This document shows, one piece after another, positions 1-10,255 of a DNA stretch of 64,000 nucleotides; within the stretch, counting starts at the first letter, position 1; each line of letters begins with the position of its first letter. The DNA is from an uncultured Oleispira sp. (GTDB lineage: Bacteria > Pseudomonadota > Gammaproteobacteria > Pseudomonadales > Oceanobacteraceae), in NCBI GenBank assembly GCA_913019965.1, contig CAJVZR010000001.1, forward strand, positions 62,001-126,000. Direction: 5' to 3'. The notes beneath the pieces are model-generated. The model did no database searches. It had not been told where the DNA came from and saw only the letters and a program-made list of their open reading frames with translations. The position numbers were made by a program, and so were the translations under genes.

Positions 1-1241
1 AAATTTCCGAAAACCTGTCGGACATTATTCAACTAGCAAAAGAAAGAGAAAGATTCGAACAGGTGCATCAACAAAACATGCGCCTCATTGACCAGATGAG
101 TTCTGCAGCCATTGGCATTGATAAGCATGACTGTATCACACACTGGAATCATCAAGCAGAAAATTACTTCAACATTGACAACTCTAAAGCCATGAACCAA
201 AGACTATTTGATCTTAAAATACACTGCGACTGGCCTGTTATTATTTCAAAACTCTATGATAGTATCAATGACAATATAACTTCTGAACGCTTTGACGTTA
301 GCTACCGGAAATCGGGCGACGAAAAAGATAGGGTTCTTTCCGTTGCCATTACGCCTTTTGTAGAACCCAACGGTTCTTTCACCGGTTATTTATTACTAAT
401 GGATGATATAACCGAAAAGAAACATATGGAAAAAAGACATCAGCAATCCATGTACCTAGAATCTATAGGCCAGCTCTCTGCGGGGATCGCACATGAGATT
501 AATACCCCCATGCAATACATCAGTGACAACTTAGAATTTCTAAATACCTCATTCACTGATACAGCCAAAGCACTGAGAACGATTAAAAAATCATTAATAT
601 CGGACACTCTTGACATTAAAAAACTCGACTCAATTTTTGAAGAAGCTGACATCGAATATTTAAGTGAAGAGCTCCCACTGGCTTTCAATCAAACAACCGA
701 GGGGGTAAATAGAGTCTGCAATATTGTTAAAGCAATGAAAGAATTCTCCCACCCTAACTCAGAAGAAAAAGTAGCCACAGACATCAATAAGTGCATTGAA
801 AGTACGATAATCATATCTAAACATACTTGGAAATACCATTCTGCTATGGTGACTGAGCTTGCAGATAATTTACCGGAAGTTATGTGCCACCCCGGCCCCT
901 TTAACGAAGTCATACTTAACATCATAGTGAATGCCGCAGACGCCATTCGAGATCGAGTAGAAAACCAAGAAGATTATGAAAAAGGTGAGATTAGAGTCGT
1001 TACAATACAAAAACCTGATTTCATTGAAATCAGAATTAAAGATACGGGCGGTGGGATACCTCAATCTATTCAAGAAAAAATATTTGATCCTTTTTTTACC
1101 ACAAAAGAAGTGGGAAAAGGTACTGGCCAAGGATTAGCGCTTTCTTACAGCATCATTAAAGAGCGACATAATGGGGAGTTAAATTTTGAAACTGATCCAG
1201 GTGAAAGCACAACCTTTATCATTCAACTGCCCTATCAATAA
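1..1241 (+). CDS. Sensor histidine kinase (PAS, HisKA, HATPase), 5' end outside window
   Basis: The reading frame is open to the first base of the window, so the GTG at 63 is only the first start codon in view and the true N-terminus lies upstream. Residues counted from that GTG: a PAS-like sensor region (about 10-120, opening SSAAIGIDKHDCITHWN), a HisKA box with the phospho-acceptor in GIAHEINTPM (His144), then an HATPase_c domain with N-box ILNIIVNAADAI, G1 box DTGGGIP, F-box FDPFFTTK and G2 box GTGQGLALSYSI. All catalytic boxes are intact. The visible part has no membrane segment, and a charged helical stretch precedes the PAS, as in a linker. A SHP motif after the HisKA domain (MKEFSHPNSEEK) is also present in the kinase at 40569. 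The response regulator 79 bp downstream is the likely partner. The signal sensed is unknown. Confidence 0.9.
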   Translation, partial: ISENLSDIIQLAKERERFEQVHQQNMRLIDQMSSAAIGIDKHDCITHWNHQAENYFNIDNSKAMNQRLFDLKIHCDWPVIISKLYDSINDNITSERFDVSYRKSGDEKDRVLSVAITPFVEPNGSFTGYLLLMDDITEKKHMEKRHQQSMYLESIGQLSAGIAHEINTPMQYISDNLEFLNTSFTDTAKALRTIKKSLISDTLDIKKLDSIFEEADIEYLSEELPLAFNQTTEGVNRVCNIVKAMKEFSHPNSEEKVATDINKCIESTIIISKHTWKYHSAMVTELADNLPEVMCHPGPFNEVILNIIVNAADAIRDRVENQEDYEKGEIRVVTIQKPDFIEIRIKDTGGGIPQSIQEKIFDPFFTTKEVGKGTGQGLALSYSIIKERHNGELNFETDPGESTTFIIQLPYQ

Positions 1242-1320
1242 ACAAGACCCCATAAACAAGAATAAAAAAGAAGCCAATTAACCACTTATTATATGAATTT
1301 AGATAATTAGGATTAAAACA

Positions 1321-2460
1321 ATGTCGATCCCAGAAAAAATATTATTTGTTGACGATGAACAGGATATTTTGAGTTCATTCAAGAGACAATTTAGAAAAAA
1401 GGCCGATATTTCAACTGCATTAAGTGGTAAGGAAGCTCTGGAATTAATCGACAATGAAAGTGAGTTTGCCGTCATCGTCTCTGATATGAGAATGCCAAGC
1501 ATGGATGGGGCTGAGTTTTTAGAAAAAGCAAAAAAGAAATCCCCCAATACCATTCGAATTCTTCTAACCGGTCAGACCGATTTAAATTCGGCCATATCAG
1601 CCATTAATCAAGGTCAAATATTCCGTTTCTTAACAAAACCTTGCTCTCAAGATATACTGCAAGAAGCGTTAAAAAGTGCTATTCGCCAATATAGATTATT
1701 AAACGTAGAGAAAGAATTACTGCAAAAAACAGTTAAAGGTTCAATCGAACTACTGAGTGAAATACTTTCAATCGTTAAGCCCCGTGTTTTCAGTAACTTC
1801 AATCGTATCAAAAAATACATTCATTATATTGCTTCTGAGCAAGGTGAAACCGATACTTGGGATTTTGAAGTGGCGGGAATGCTCTCTAGTTTGGGATATT
1901 TAACCTTACCCGAAGACTTGATAGAAAAAGCGCTAAAGCCGAATTCAGAACTTACGGCTTCCGAAAAGCTCGCCCTACAGGATGTTCCTTTAATCAGTAG
2001 CAAGCTAATCAACCACATTCCGAGATTAGAAAACATTGCCGAAATGGTGCGGTTATCTGACAAGGTTAATCATTTAATCCATCAGGATGCTGGCGCTGTA
2101 CAAGGAAGAATATATTTAGGCGCTGATATGTTAAAAATTGCGATTAGTTTTGATCGTTTATTAGAATCTGGTCATAATCACAAATCTGCAATTGATTTAT
2201 TAAGAACAGACGACAGCCTCCATCAAGATCTTGTTGAGAAATTATCTAGTATAAAAATGGGACATGAAGATGACGTTATAACCGTTAATGTTGATAACCT
2301 ACTACCAGGCATGGTTCTTTTAGAAAACATGATTACTGACAATGATTCAACCTTACTCGCGAAAGGAACCGAACTCACAGAAGACCTATTAGTGCGGATA
2401 AAGCTATACACTAAAAACCAAAAAATCAGCCGCCCAATTCGCATCATCGCACCGGGATGA
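1321..2460 (+). CDS. Response regulator with REC and degenerate HD-GYP-like output domain
   Basis: The N-terminal receiver domain (about 1-125) has the acidic pair FVDDEQD, the phospho-acceptor Asp55 in VSDMRMPSMDG and the conserved Lys in FLTKPCS. The region after about residue 140 is all helical. It follows the layout of RpfG-type HD-GYP proteins, but the metal-binding HD dyad is missing: where the family has HDIGK-like residues, this protein reads SSLGYLTLPEDL. No GYP signature is seen either. It is therefore probably not a c-di-GMP phosphodiesterase. It may be a binding-only or protein-interaction output. It follows the kinase gene at 1-1241 on the same strand and is likely co-transcribed. 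Family placement of the C-terminal half is inference. Confidence 0.8.
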   Translation: MSIPEKILFVDDEQDILSSFKRQFRKKADISTALSGKEALELIDNESEFAVIVSDMRMPSMDGAEFLEKAKKKSPNTIRILLTGQTDLNSAISAINQGQIFRFLTKPCSQDILQEALKSAIRQYRLLNVEKELLQKTVKGSIELLSEILSIVKPRVFSNFNRIKKYIHYIASEQGETDTWDFEVAGMLSSLGYLTLPEDLIEKALKPNSELTASEKLALQDVPLISSKLINHIPRLENIAEMVRLSDKVNHLIHQDAGAVQGRIYLGADMLKIAISFDRLLESGHNHKSAIDLLRTDDSLHQDLVEKLSSIKMGHEDDVITVNVDNLLPGMVLLENMITDNDSTLLAKGTELTEDLLVRIKLYTKNQKISRPIRIIAPG

Positions 2461-2481
2461 TAAGACAATCATCGATAAGGA

Positions 2482-4335
2482 TTACCGAGTTAAATTCACA
2501 TATAAACGCGGTAATTCTTTCGGTAGCTGTGCAGGGTCTTTAATTACAACAAAACCATTTTTACCAAATAAATGCGGTAAGTACTCATCTGCTTCTTCAT
2601 CGATCGTGACACAAAATGGCTGTAGGCCCGCTTGCTTAGCCTCAATGATCGCCATTCGGGTGTCCTCTACCCCGTAGCGCCCCTCGTATAAATCAAGATC
2701 ATTGGGTTTGCCATCAGTGATAATCATCAAAACCCTTTGATGACTTTTTTCCGCCGATAGAATTTTAATCGACTGCCTAATGGCTGCTCCCATGCGGGTA
2801 TAATAACCGGGTTTTAGATTTTGTATTCGCCCCCGTATGTCATCTTGATATCGCTCGTTGAAATTCTTAATCATATTAAAACGTACATGCTCACGCTTTA
2901 AAGACGAAAACCCATATACCGAAAAGCGATCGCCCGTTGCTGATAAAGCTTCACACAACAGCTGCAAACTGTCTTGTACTACGTCGATAACACGTTGATG
3001 GTTATTAATATAGGCGTCGGTTGAAAGCGACAAATCAGCCAGTATTAAGCAAGATAAATCCCGCACCTGATTATTAAAAGAGCGATAAAACCCTTGTTCA
3101 CCATTGGTCGTTCCAGCATGGCGGTCTGCCATAAAATGCATCCAGCTGTCCAAATCCAATTCATCGCCATCTTGCTGTCGATTAGACCATTGGCGCACAG
3201 GTTTCAGTCCAGAAAACTGTCGGCGCAATTTAGCAGCGTCTGCTGCAAGATGGGGCGGCAAAGGATAGCCTTTTGCTGGATTATCATCCACTTCTTGGTC
3301 ATTTAAGCCCGAAATCATCGGCTGCAAACAACAAAAATCTTGTAAATAGCTTTGCTTTCGATAATCCCATTCAGGTAGCAATACCCCTTCTCCAAGGCGT
3401 AAATCATCGTGATCATTTGAAGGGAGATCAAGATCGAATTTAATACTCGATGACGCTGCCTGACGGTTTTTAGAGACACTGATAACATCTAGATCATCGG
3501 CAACGCTTTCAGCGTCTTCTTCATTAGTATCGTCCCCTGCACGATCGACTGGCACGAACTCACTAAAGCTGAATAAATTTTCTAAACGGAAAACCATTAA
3601 GCCATTATTCTTTTCGTAATTTTCTACCCGCTCTGCTTTTTTACGCTTGCCCTTCTTTTTATTACCGGTGCCTTTTGCATGTTCATCCGCATCCCCTACG
3701 GTTTGTTCATTGGCCGAACACTCACTCATATTACCAGGGTACAACCATAGATAGACGGGACTAGGAGCGAAAGCTGCGGCGGGGAGGTCTTTGGTAGAAC
3801 CGGGTTCCAGCAACGCTTGACGAATGGCCATTTCTTGCTCTGCCGCATCTGTTGCCAACTCAGTGATATCAGGCCTTAAAGTAATAAAAGCGTCCACCAG
3901 CGCTTGATAAACCAGCTTCATTCCTGGGTAGGCTGCAAGGACTTTTAAGGTGAGTGTTTGATTATCAACAAACCAGTTTTGAAACCCGCTAGCCTGTTGT
4001 GCCGCCAGTGCCGCTAACCAGAGGTATAGGTACTTATTGAGTTTGGCAGTTGAAAATAGGCTTAATTCTTCTGGTAAGCGAAGCGCTTCTTGATCGCGCC
4101 ATGCCAGCTCCACTTGCTCGTGAGTGCCGGCAATTTTCTGTAATAAGGTGCGTCGCATATAATAATCACGAGGAGTGGCCGCATCAATACGTAACCCAGC
4201 CTCCCCACCTAATGCACGGAACAAGACACCAATTTCAAAACCCTGATCTTGAAGTCGAACCTTAGCATCTTTATGGTCGGTAGAGGCTTTACCGGTAATG
4301 TATTCATGCCACTTAAGGCCAACATACTCTTCCAC
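2482..4335 (-). CDS. norD: Nitric oxide reductase activation protein NorD (VWA domain)
   Basis: The 617-residue length fits NorD. The C-terminal third is a von Willebrand factor A domain: MIDAS motif DLSLS in LILADLSLSTDAY, the Thr in YTRMGAAIRQ and a late Asp in IITDGKPND. The middle has a Lys/Glu-rich, low-complexity stretch (GNKKKGKRKKAE) and an acidic linker. NorD proteins work with the MoxR-type ATPase NorQ/NirQ (here at 51074) to activate cNOR, probably by helping non-heme iron insertion. No signal peptide is seen, so it is cytoplasmic. It lies 37 bp downstream of the polyferredoxin gene on the same strand and is probably the last gene of the nor locus. It converges on the response regulator gene, with 21 bp between stop codons. 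Confidence 0.92.
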   Translation of the reverse strand: MEEYVGLKWHEYITGKASTDHKDAKVRLQDQGFEIGVLFRALGGEAGLRIDAATPRDYYMRRTLLQKIAGTHEQVELAWRDQEALRLPEELSLFSTAKLNKYLYLWLAALAAQQASGFQNWFVDNQTLTLKVLAAYPGMKLVYQALVDAFITLRPDITELATDAAEQEMAIRQALLEPGSTKDLPAAAFAPSPVYLWLYPGNMSECSANEQTVGDADEHAKGTGNKKKGKRKKAERVENYEKNNGLMVFRLENLFSFSEFVPVDRAGDDTNEEDAESVADDLDVISVSKNRQAASSSIKFDLDLPSNDHDDLRLGEGVLLPEWDYRKQSYLQDFCCLQPMISGLNDQEVDDNPAKGYPLPPHLAADAAKLRRQFSGLKPVRQWSNRQQDGDELDLDSWMHFMADRHAGTTNGEQGFYRSFNNQVRDLSCLILADLSLSTDAYINNHQRVIDVVQDSLQLLCEALSATGDRFSVYGFSSLKREHVRFNMIKNFNERYQDDIRGRIQNLKPGYYTRMGAAIRQSIKILSAEKSHQRVLMIITDGKPNDLDLYEGRYGVEDTRMAIIEAKQAGLQPFCVTIDEEADEYLPHLFGKNGFVVIKDPAQLPKELPRLYVNLTR

Positions 4336-4372
4336 AACGACACCCTAACTAAGTTTACTTAGACTCACTACA

Positions 4373-5320
4373 TTAGGAGTCATTGTGCCCTTTTTTAGGA
4401 TCGATAGTTTTGACCGGAATCAAGGAGCTGTGTCTTGTTTTCTCCCCTTCACTCCAACCCAGTAAACTGCCTGCTGGATTATCCTTCTGCACTTCCTGAC
4501 ACGCACTAATACATTGCGCACACTGGGTGCAGGTAAACTTAGCCCGCTTAAAACTTCTAACCGGCAAGCGCATTGGGCAAGCCTCTTCACAATCTTTATC
4601 ACAACTCTGACAAGCTTTAGCACGATCTCGTTCGAACTTAACCAACATGGCCTTGCTGTTCATCATCCAAAAAAGACTTTGCATCAACCCAAAAGCACAG
4701 CCATATTTACAAAATAAGTGTCGAGCCAGAACAAAATCGATGGTAAAGACCGTCGTAGCCGCCACTAAAAAAATCGTTGGGTATAAATCCACTTCAAAAT
4801 GAATCAAATCGGTATATAAAGGAATGGGTGGCAATAAATACGACAGCAAACCCAGCGCCCATAAGAAGGCGATGGTCACAGACACCCCAACAATAACCAG
4901 CCAATCAATGATTTTGTTACGCTTTGCTTGCCTTTCTTTACTGAATTTTGAGTTTTCCCAAAGCGTCACACTGCCAGTGCGACGATCCATCAAGTCATTG
5001 ACATATTCAACCACTGAAAAGTGAGGACATAACCAACCGCAATACAGACGTCCCCATTTATAAAAAATATAGATGCCGCTGATCACTGTTATAAATAACG
5101 GCAAAATAAAATACGCGAGGATACGAAAACCCGTATCCCAATAATCACTCGCCAAAATCCATTCCGTTGTCATGCCAAAAGAAAGGACCTGGTTAAAAAT
5201 AACAAAATTCGTCGTGGTTAAATCAAAACGAAAGATATTGAGAACCGGCGCCAATAAAAATAATAAAAAGAACGAACTTCTAACCACTAAGCGAGATCGT
5301 TGTAATTGATTTTCTGTCAT
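4373..5320 (-). CDS. NapH/CcoG-type membrane polyferredoxin (4Fe-4S), nor-associated
   Basis: A 315-residue membrane protein with about four to five hydrophobic segments. It carries a CGWLCP motif typical of the NapH/NosR/CcoG family, then two ferredoxin-like Cys clusters near the C-terminus: CQSCDKDCEEACP and CTQCAQCISACQE. Each can bind a 4Fe-4S centre on the cytoplasmic side. Family members move electrons from the quinone pool or help assemble copper/heme enzymes. At 315 residues it is much shorter than CcoG (about 470) and lacks the CcoG C-terminal domain. It sits between norB and norD. It may supply electrons or assembly help to NorCB, which is inference from position. A strong Shine-Dalgarno (GGAAGGT) precedes the ATG. 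A terminator lies between it and norB, so it may have its own promoter in 5321-5400. Confidence 0.75.
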   Translation of the reverse strand: MTENQLQRSRLVVRSSFFLLFLLAPVLNIFRFDLTTTNFVIFNQVLSFGMTTEWILASDYWDTGFRILAYFILPLFITVISGIYIFYKWGRLYCGWLCPHFSVVEYVNDLMDRRTGSVTLWENSKFSKERQAKRNKIIDWLVIVGVSVTIAFLWALGLLSYLLPPIPLYTDLIHFEVDLYPTIFLVAATTVFTIDFVLARHLFCKYGCAFGLMQSLFWMMNSKAMLVKFERDRAKACQSCDKDCEEACPMRLPVRSFKRAKFTCTQCAQCISACQEVQKDNPAGSLLGWSEGEKTRHSSLIPVKTIDPKKGHNDS

Positions 5321-5409
5321 CGTTTACCTTCCAGAATCTCGTTTAAATCATCTAATATTCAATGATTCAACTTACTTTGAGCTTAATTTCATTATGCTCT
5401 TGCTTGAAC

Positions 5410-5446
5410 AAAAAAATAGCCGGATCAGTTTGCACCGATCCAGCTA
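5410..5446 (-). terminator. Rho-independent terminator after norB
   Basis: A 10-bp stem (TAGCTGGATC / GATCCGGCTA on the minus strand, with one G-U pair) and 10-nt loop lie just past the norB stop codon. The stem is followed on the minus strand by a run of seven T. A T-run on the other flank could make it work in both directions. It should separate norCB mRNA from the downstream polyferredoxin-norD genes, at least in part. Confidence 0.8.
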
Positions 5447-5463
5447 TTTTTATCGCTAAACTC

Positions 5464-7306
<1,843 letters not shown>

Positions 7307-7373
7307 GGCTCTCTCTCCTCGACTATTTATAGTTTGTACAAAAGGCACAATACTCTTTACGTATCTTGAAATA

Positions 7374-7387
7374 ATGATCTGAATCAA
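7374..7387 (-). promoter_or_regulatory. FNR/DNR-type box of the norCB promoter
   Basis: On the minus strand TTGATTCAGATCAT matches TTGAT-N4-ATCAA at 9 of 10 positions. A possible -10 (TATTGT, 7352-7347) would put the transcript start near 7340, about 41 bp from the box centre. That is the usual class II activator geometry. The 328 bp between norC and the binding-protein gene at 7635 hold nothing else I can name, apart from an imperfect inverted repeat at 7530-7563. Confidence 0.75.
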
Positions 7388-7634
7388 TACAAAACTAGTA
7401 ATCTAAGAGGGCTGGGGTTGAACTGTAAATAAATGTACAGCTTATTGATTTATGTCGGTTTTTTCTGAGAACGATTTGCAACTAGAAAGAAAACAACACT
7501 TTTGTGATAACCCTACTCCACATTATTGGCAGTAGGCAAAACAGAGTAATGCTGCCTATACTGAAGGAATGTAAAGCGTATAAAAGAGCTGTCATGAGTT
7601 ACAACGATTACTGTAATACGATAGGCATATAGAT

Positions 7635-8444
7635 ATGTATTATGATTCCTGCAAAGGTACATCATTAATAGCCTCTATTTTTCTCCTACTCTGCCCTATA
7701 CACCTAATCGCGGCTGAAGAGAGTGATATCCTCTTATCTGAAACGATTGAGATTCGGGCTTATTGTGAAGACTTCAATCCTTACAGTTTCAAAGAGGATG
7801 GCCAGCTCACAGGCTTTTCTGTTGACCTATTGCGGGCCATGGCCAAGCAAGCAAAGATTAATATTTCAATCGAGCTGGGTCCTTGGAAAAGATACCTAAA
7901 ACTTGTAGAAAAAACCCCTAATACCATGTTATTTACAGCAACACGAAATAGTAATAGAGAAGACCGCTTTAAGTGGGTTGGGCCTATTAATGGAAGAACG
8001 CAAAAATTATTTAAATTGAAAGAGCCTAAAACTGACTGGAAAATGATAATCGATGACAGTTCAAATGCCGCTGCCTTAAACAGCATTGTTAAATATCAAT
8101 ACCCGGTTATTGCAGTCTCAGGAGATGCCAGTGAAAAAAATCTCACAGATCAAGGCTATAACGTTTTCGCAGGGCCTAAGCCCGAACTTAACGTAAAGCA
8201 ATTCATTAATGAAAGAGCGCCATTAATTGTTAATGTCGATATTTCAATCGCATCCAAGTTAAGAATGGAAGGAAGATCATTTTCTGAAGTAGAAGCGATT
8301 GCGGTATTTAACGATCAATATTCGTACTATTACATGTTCAATAAAGAGACCGATACTGAGACAGTCTACCGGCTTCAAAAAGCGTTGGATGTTTTAAAGT
8401 ATAATGGCGTCTATAAAAGCATTAAACACAAATGGCTAAACTAG
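7635..8444 (+). CDS. Periplasmic solute-binding protein, SBP_bac_3-like (orphan)
   Basis: 269 residues. An N-terminal signal peptide (about 1-26, ending near HLIAA) is followed by a bilobed extracellular binding-protein fold of the polar amino acid type: IEIRAYCEDFNPYSF, GFSVDLLRAMAK, then FTATRNSNREDRFKWVGPI. The last stretch is shared with the protein at 32253 (TTRTEQREPLFHWVGPI), so the two are paralogues. No permease or ATPase gene is near, so it may feed a signalling system or a transporter elsewhere. The ligand is unknown. No clear ribosome site is seen before the ATG. Confidence 0.75.
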   Translation: MYYDSCKGTSLIASIFLLLCPIHLIAAEESDILLSETIEIRAYCEDFNPYSFKEDGQLTGFSVDLLRAMAKQAKINISIELGPWKRYLKLVEKTPNTMLFTATRNSNREDRFKWVGPINGRTQKLFKLKEPKTDWKMIIDDSSNAAALNSIVKYQYPVIAVSGDASEKNLTDQGYNVFAGPKPELNVKQFINERAPLIVNVDISIASKLRMEGRSFSEVEAIAVFNDQYSYYYMFNKETDTETVYRLQKALDVLKYNGVYKSIKHKWLN

Positions 8445-8469
8445 CGCTTAATAATTTCACTTTTAATAT

Positions 8470-8497
8470 AGCACCTCTTATAAAGCACCTTTTATAA
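8470..8497. repeat. 14-bp tandem duplication in convergent intergenic gap
   Basis: AGCACCTCTTATAA is followed directly by AGCACCTTTTATAA, with one mismatch, between the binding-protein gene (+) and the EF-hand gene (-). It probably arose by slippage. No function is evident. Confidence 0.6.
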
Positions 8498-8502
8498 ATC
8501 CA

Positions 8503-10116
8503 TCAGCGGCCTAAAGTATCGATACGATGATAAAGAGCCAGTTTATTATTTGATTCGGAAAGCTGAAGGCGCATCTCACGTAGACTATCAATCATGGAAC
8601 GCATTGTACTGAGTTGAGATTCTAATTTCATTTCTTCTAGATCCAAATCATTCAGCGCCTGATTAAAAATAGGAGCCTTTACCTGCTCAACATTAACATA
8701 GGTTTGAGTCTTTTCAATTCGTTGAGCTACCTCAGGTCTAGAGTCAAAACCTTCCATTGCAGATGCAACCCATTCACTCAGTTCCAAAGCAACGGCTTGG
8801 CGATCAAATGTCTTATTAATTCCGCCACTGTTTGATCGCTCTTCTCCAGACTGCGCCTGCGTTATATTAAAACTCGCGGTAATATTTAATTCATCCGGGG
8901 AAGTAATACTGACTTGGGTATTTTCATCTCGCTGCAAAAGAATAGGATCCTCAAATTGAAATAACCTCAGTGGAGAAGCGCTATTCGCTCCCCCTTCGGC
9001 CGCATCATCTATACCACTCAAGGCGCGTAAAAACAGCTCACGGTTTTGCTCTGTAGAAGAGGCACCATCGCTTGAGAAGTCGGTTAAATGTACCTCTTGC
9101 ATCAACAAAGTACGCCCATCTTCTGCGAGTGCGATCCCTGATTGTTTTATTTTACCGGCAAATATCCCAGATTCTGTATTCAATTGATAATTCGACTCAA
9201 CTGAGCCTAAATGCAAAGCCCCAATACCCGCCGTCAATAACGATTGAGTCTCACGCCCCTCTTCACCAAAACTCATAATTTCTAATTGATTATAAATGCT
9301 ATCATTTTCATCTATCCAACCATTGCCATCCTCGTCGTATTGCCGCAGCTCTCCATAACCTTGCCCTGTTTCAGGACCAAACATTTCACTGCCATTATCG
9401 ATCTCTCCATTTTTATTTTTATCAAATACCAAATACCCTGAGCCCTTAGCTGTTTGTGCAATAGATTCTAGCGTGCCATCCGAATTCAGATCAAAATCAA
9501 AAGACACATCGCTTAAACCTACAGCCCCTCCCTCTACATTAATAATTAATGGATCGATTAAATTTCGATTCCCTTTAAACTCGCTGATGATTTCTGTATG
9601 TGTCGATCGATCAAAATCCAAAGCCATCATAAAATCAATTTGATAGCCCTCTTCCGTCTTAACTTGCCCAAACGCTTCGAAGGTTAAAGACTCAACAGAT
9701 TCTTGAGTCAGCCGACTTACAACCTCAACTTCTACTTGCGTACTGCTCGCACGAATATCGACATTATTTACCCTAAGGTCCGGACCAGTAACGAACGATC
9801 GATTATTCTCACTGACCGACATTGCGAACTCACTGCTGTGTTCCACAACGTATTGCGCAATCTGTAGTCCTTCATGCTGCTGAATAATGTCACCACTATC
9901 CGCCACTGATACCGTCGAACCGGTTTTAAGGCTCTGCTGTTCGCTGGCTGAATTAGAAAGGGATAGCTTAATGCTGGCAGCATCACTATTGGGTAGATCT
10001 TCATCCGCCCCTTCAACTTGATTTAAAACTGAGACAGATAAACGCTCGAGTTGCGTTGAGAGCACAGTGTTTTGTTGATGCCCATTAATCTGCAGCTGGG
10101 AAGACAATATTTTCAT
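8503..10116 (-). CDS. Predicted calcium-binding protein with EF-hand-like/dockerin-type loops
   Basis: 537 residues with no signal peptide. The centre (about 205-275) has three Asp/Asn-rich loops of EF-hand type: DFDLNSDGTLES, DKNKNGEIDNGSEMFG and DEDGNGWIDENDSIY. This module, with a spacing that ends in a NGSEMFG-like turn, recurs in RTX/VCBS-type surface proteins, but here no RTX or VCBS repeats follow. The N-terminal third is polar and Ser/Gln-rich. The C-terminus is a predicted coiled coil (LNDLDLEEMKLESQLSTMR). Function is unknown. A role in calcium-dependent regulation, or at the cell surface through a non-Sec route, is only a guess. The neighbours are unrelated. Confidence 0.6.
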   Translation of the reverse strand: MKILSSQLQINGHQQNTVLSTQLERLSVSVLNQVEGADEDLPNSDAASIKLSLSNSASEQQSLKTGSTVSVADSGDIIQQHEGLQIAQYVVEHSSEFAMSVSENNRSFVTGPDLRVNNVDIRASSTQVEVEVVSRLTQESVESLTFEAFGQVKTEEGYQIDFMMALDFDRSTHTEIISEFKGNRNLIDPLIINVEGGAVGLSDVSFDFDLNSDGTLESIAQTAKGSGYLVFDKNKNGEIDNGSEMFGPETGQGYGELRQYDEDGNGWIDENDSIYNQLEIMSFGEEGRETQSLLTAGIGALHLGSVESNYQLNTESGIFAGKIKQSGIALAEDGRTLLMQEVHLTDFSSDGASSTEQNRELFLRALSGIDDAAEGGANSASPLRLFQFEDPILLQRDENTQVSITSPDELNITASFNITQAQSGEERSNSGGINKTFDRQAVALELSEWVASAMEGFDSRPEVAQRIEKTQTYVNVEQVKAPIFNQALNDLDLEEMKLESQLSTMRSMIDSLREMRLQLSESNNKLALYHRIDTLGR

Positions 10117-10255
10117 AGCGAGACCGATAATAAAGGTTATCTTCTGTATCGGCCTTGTCGTCTAGGGGTTTAAAATCAATTAGGAATGAAAAAGACAATT
10201 GATAGATTTGATATTTATATCCATCAATTGCTAAAGTACTGAGGCATTAGTCGTA

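Noticed and set aside
4420-4623. Small minus ORF inside the polyferredoxin gene, with Cys codons
   Set aside because: It is the +1 frame shadow of the 4Fe-4S gene and has no ribosome site or own family.
5321-5400. FNR-type box for the polyferredoxin gene
   Set aside because: TTGAATCATTGAA and similar strings do not keep the N4 spacing or both arms, so no box is claimed.
7307-7387. Extra N-terminus of NorC in the ORF track (MIQIIIS...)
   Set aside because: The region overlaps the FNR-type box and promoter, and a better start with a strong ribosome site is at 7306.
7530-7563. Imperfect inverted repeat (CAGTAGGCA ... TGCCTATACTG)
   Set aside because: The arms differ by a two-base insertion and the element has no clear role. 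It is recorded only as a weak hairpin.
9768-10016. Minus ORF within the EF-hand gene
   Set aside because: Shadow frame of the longer gene with no coding pattern.
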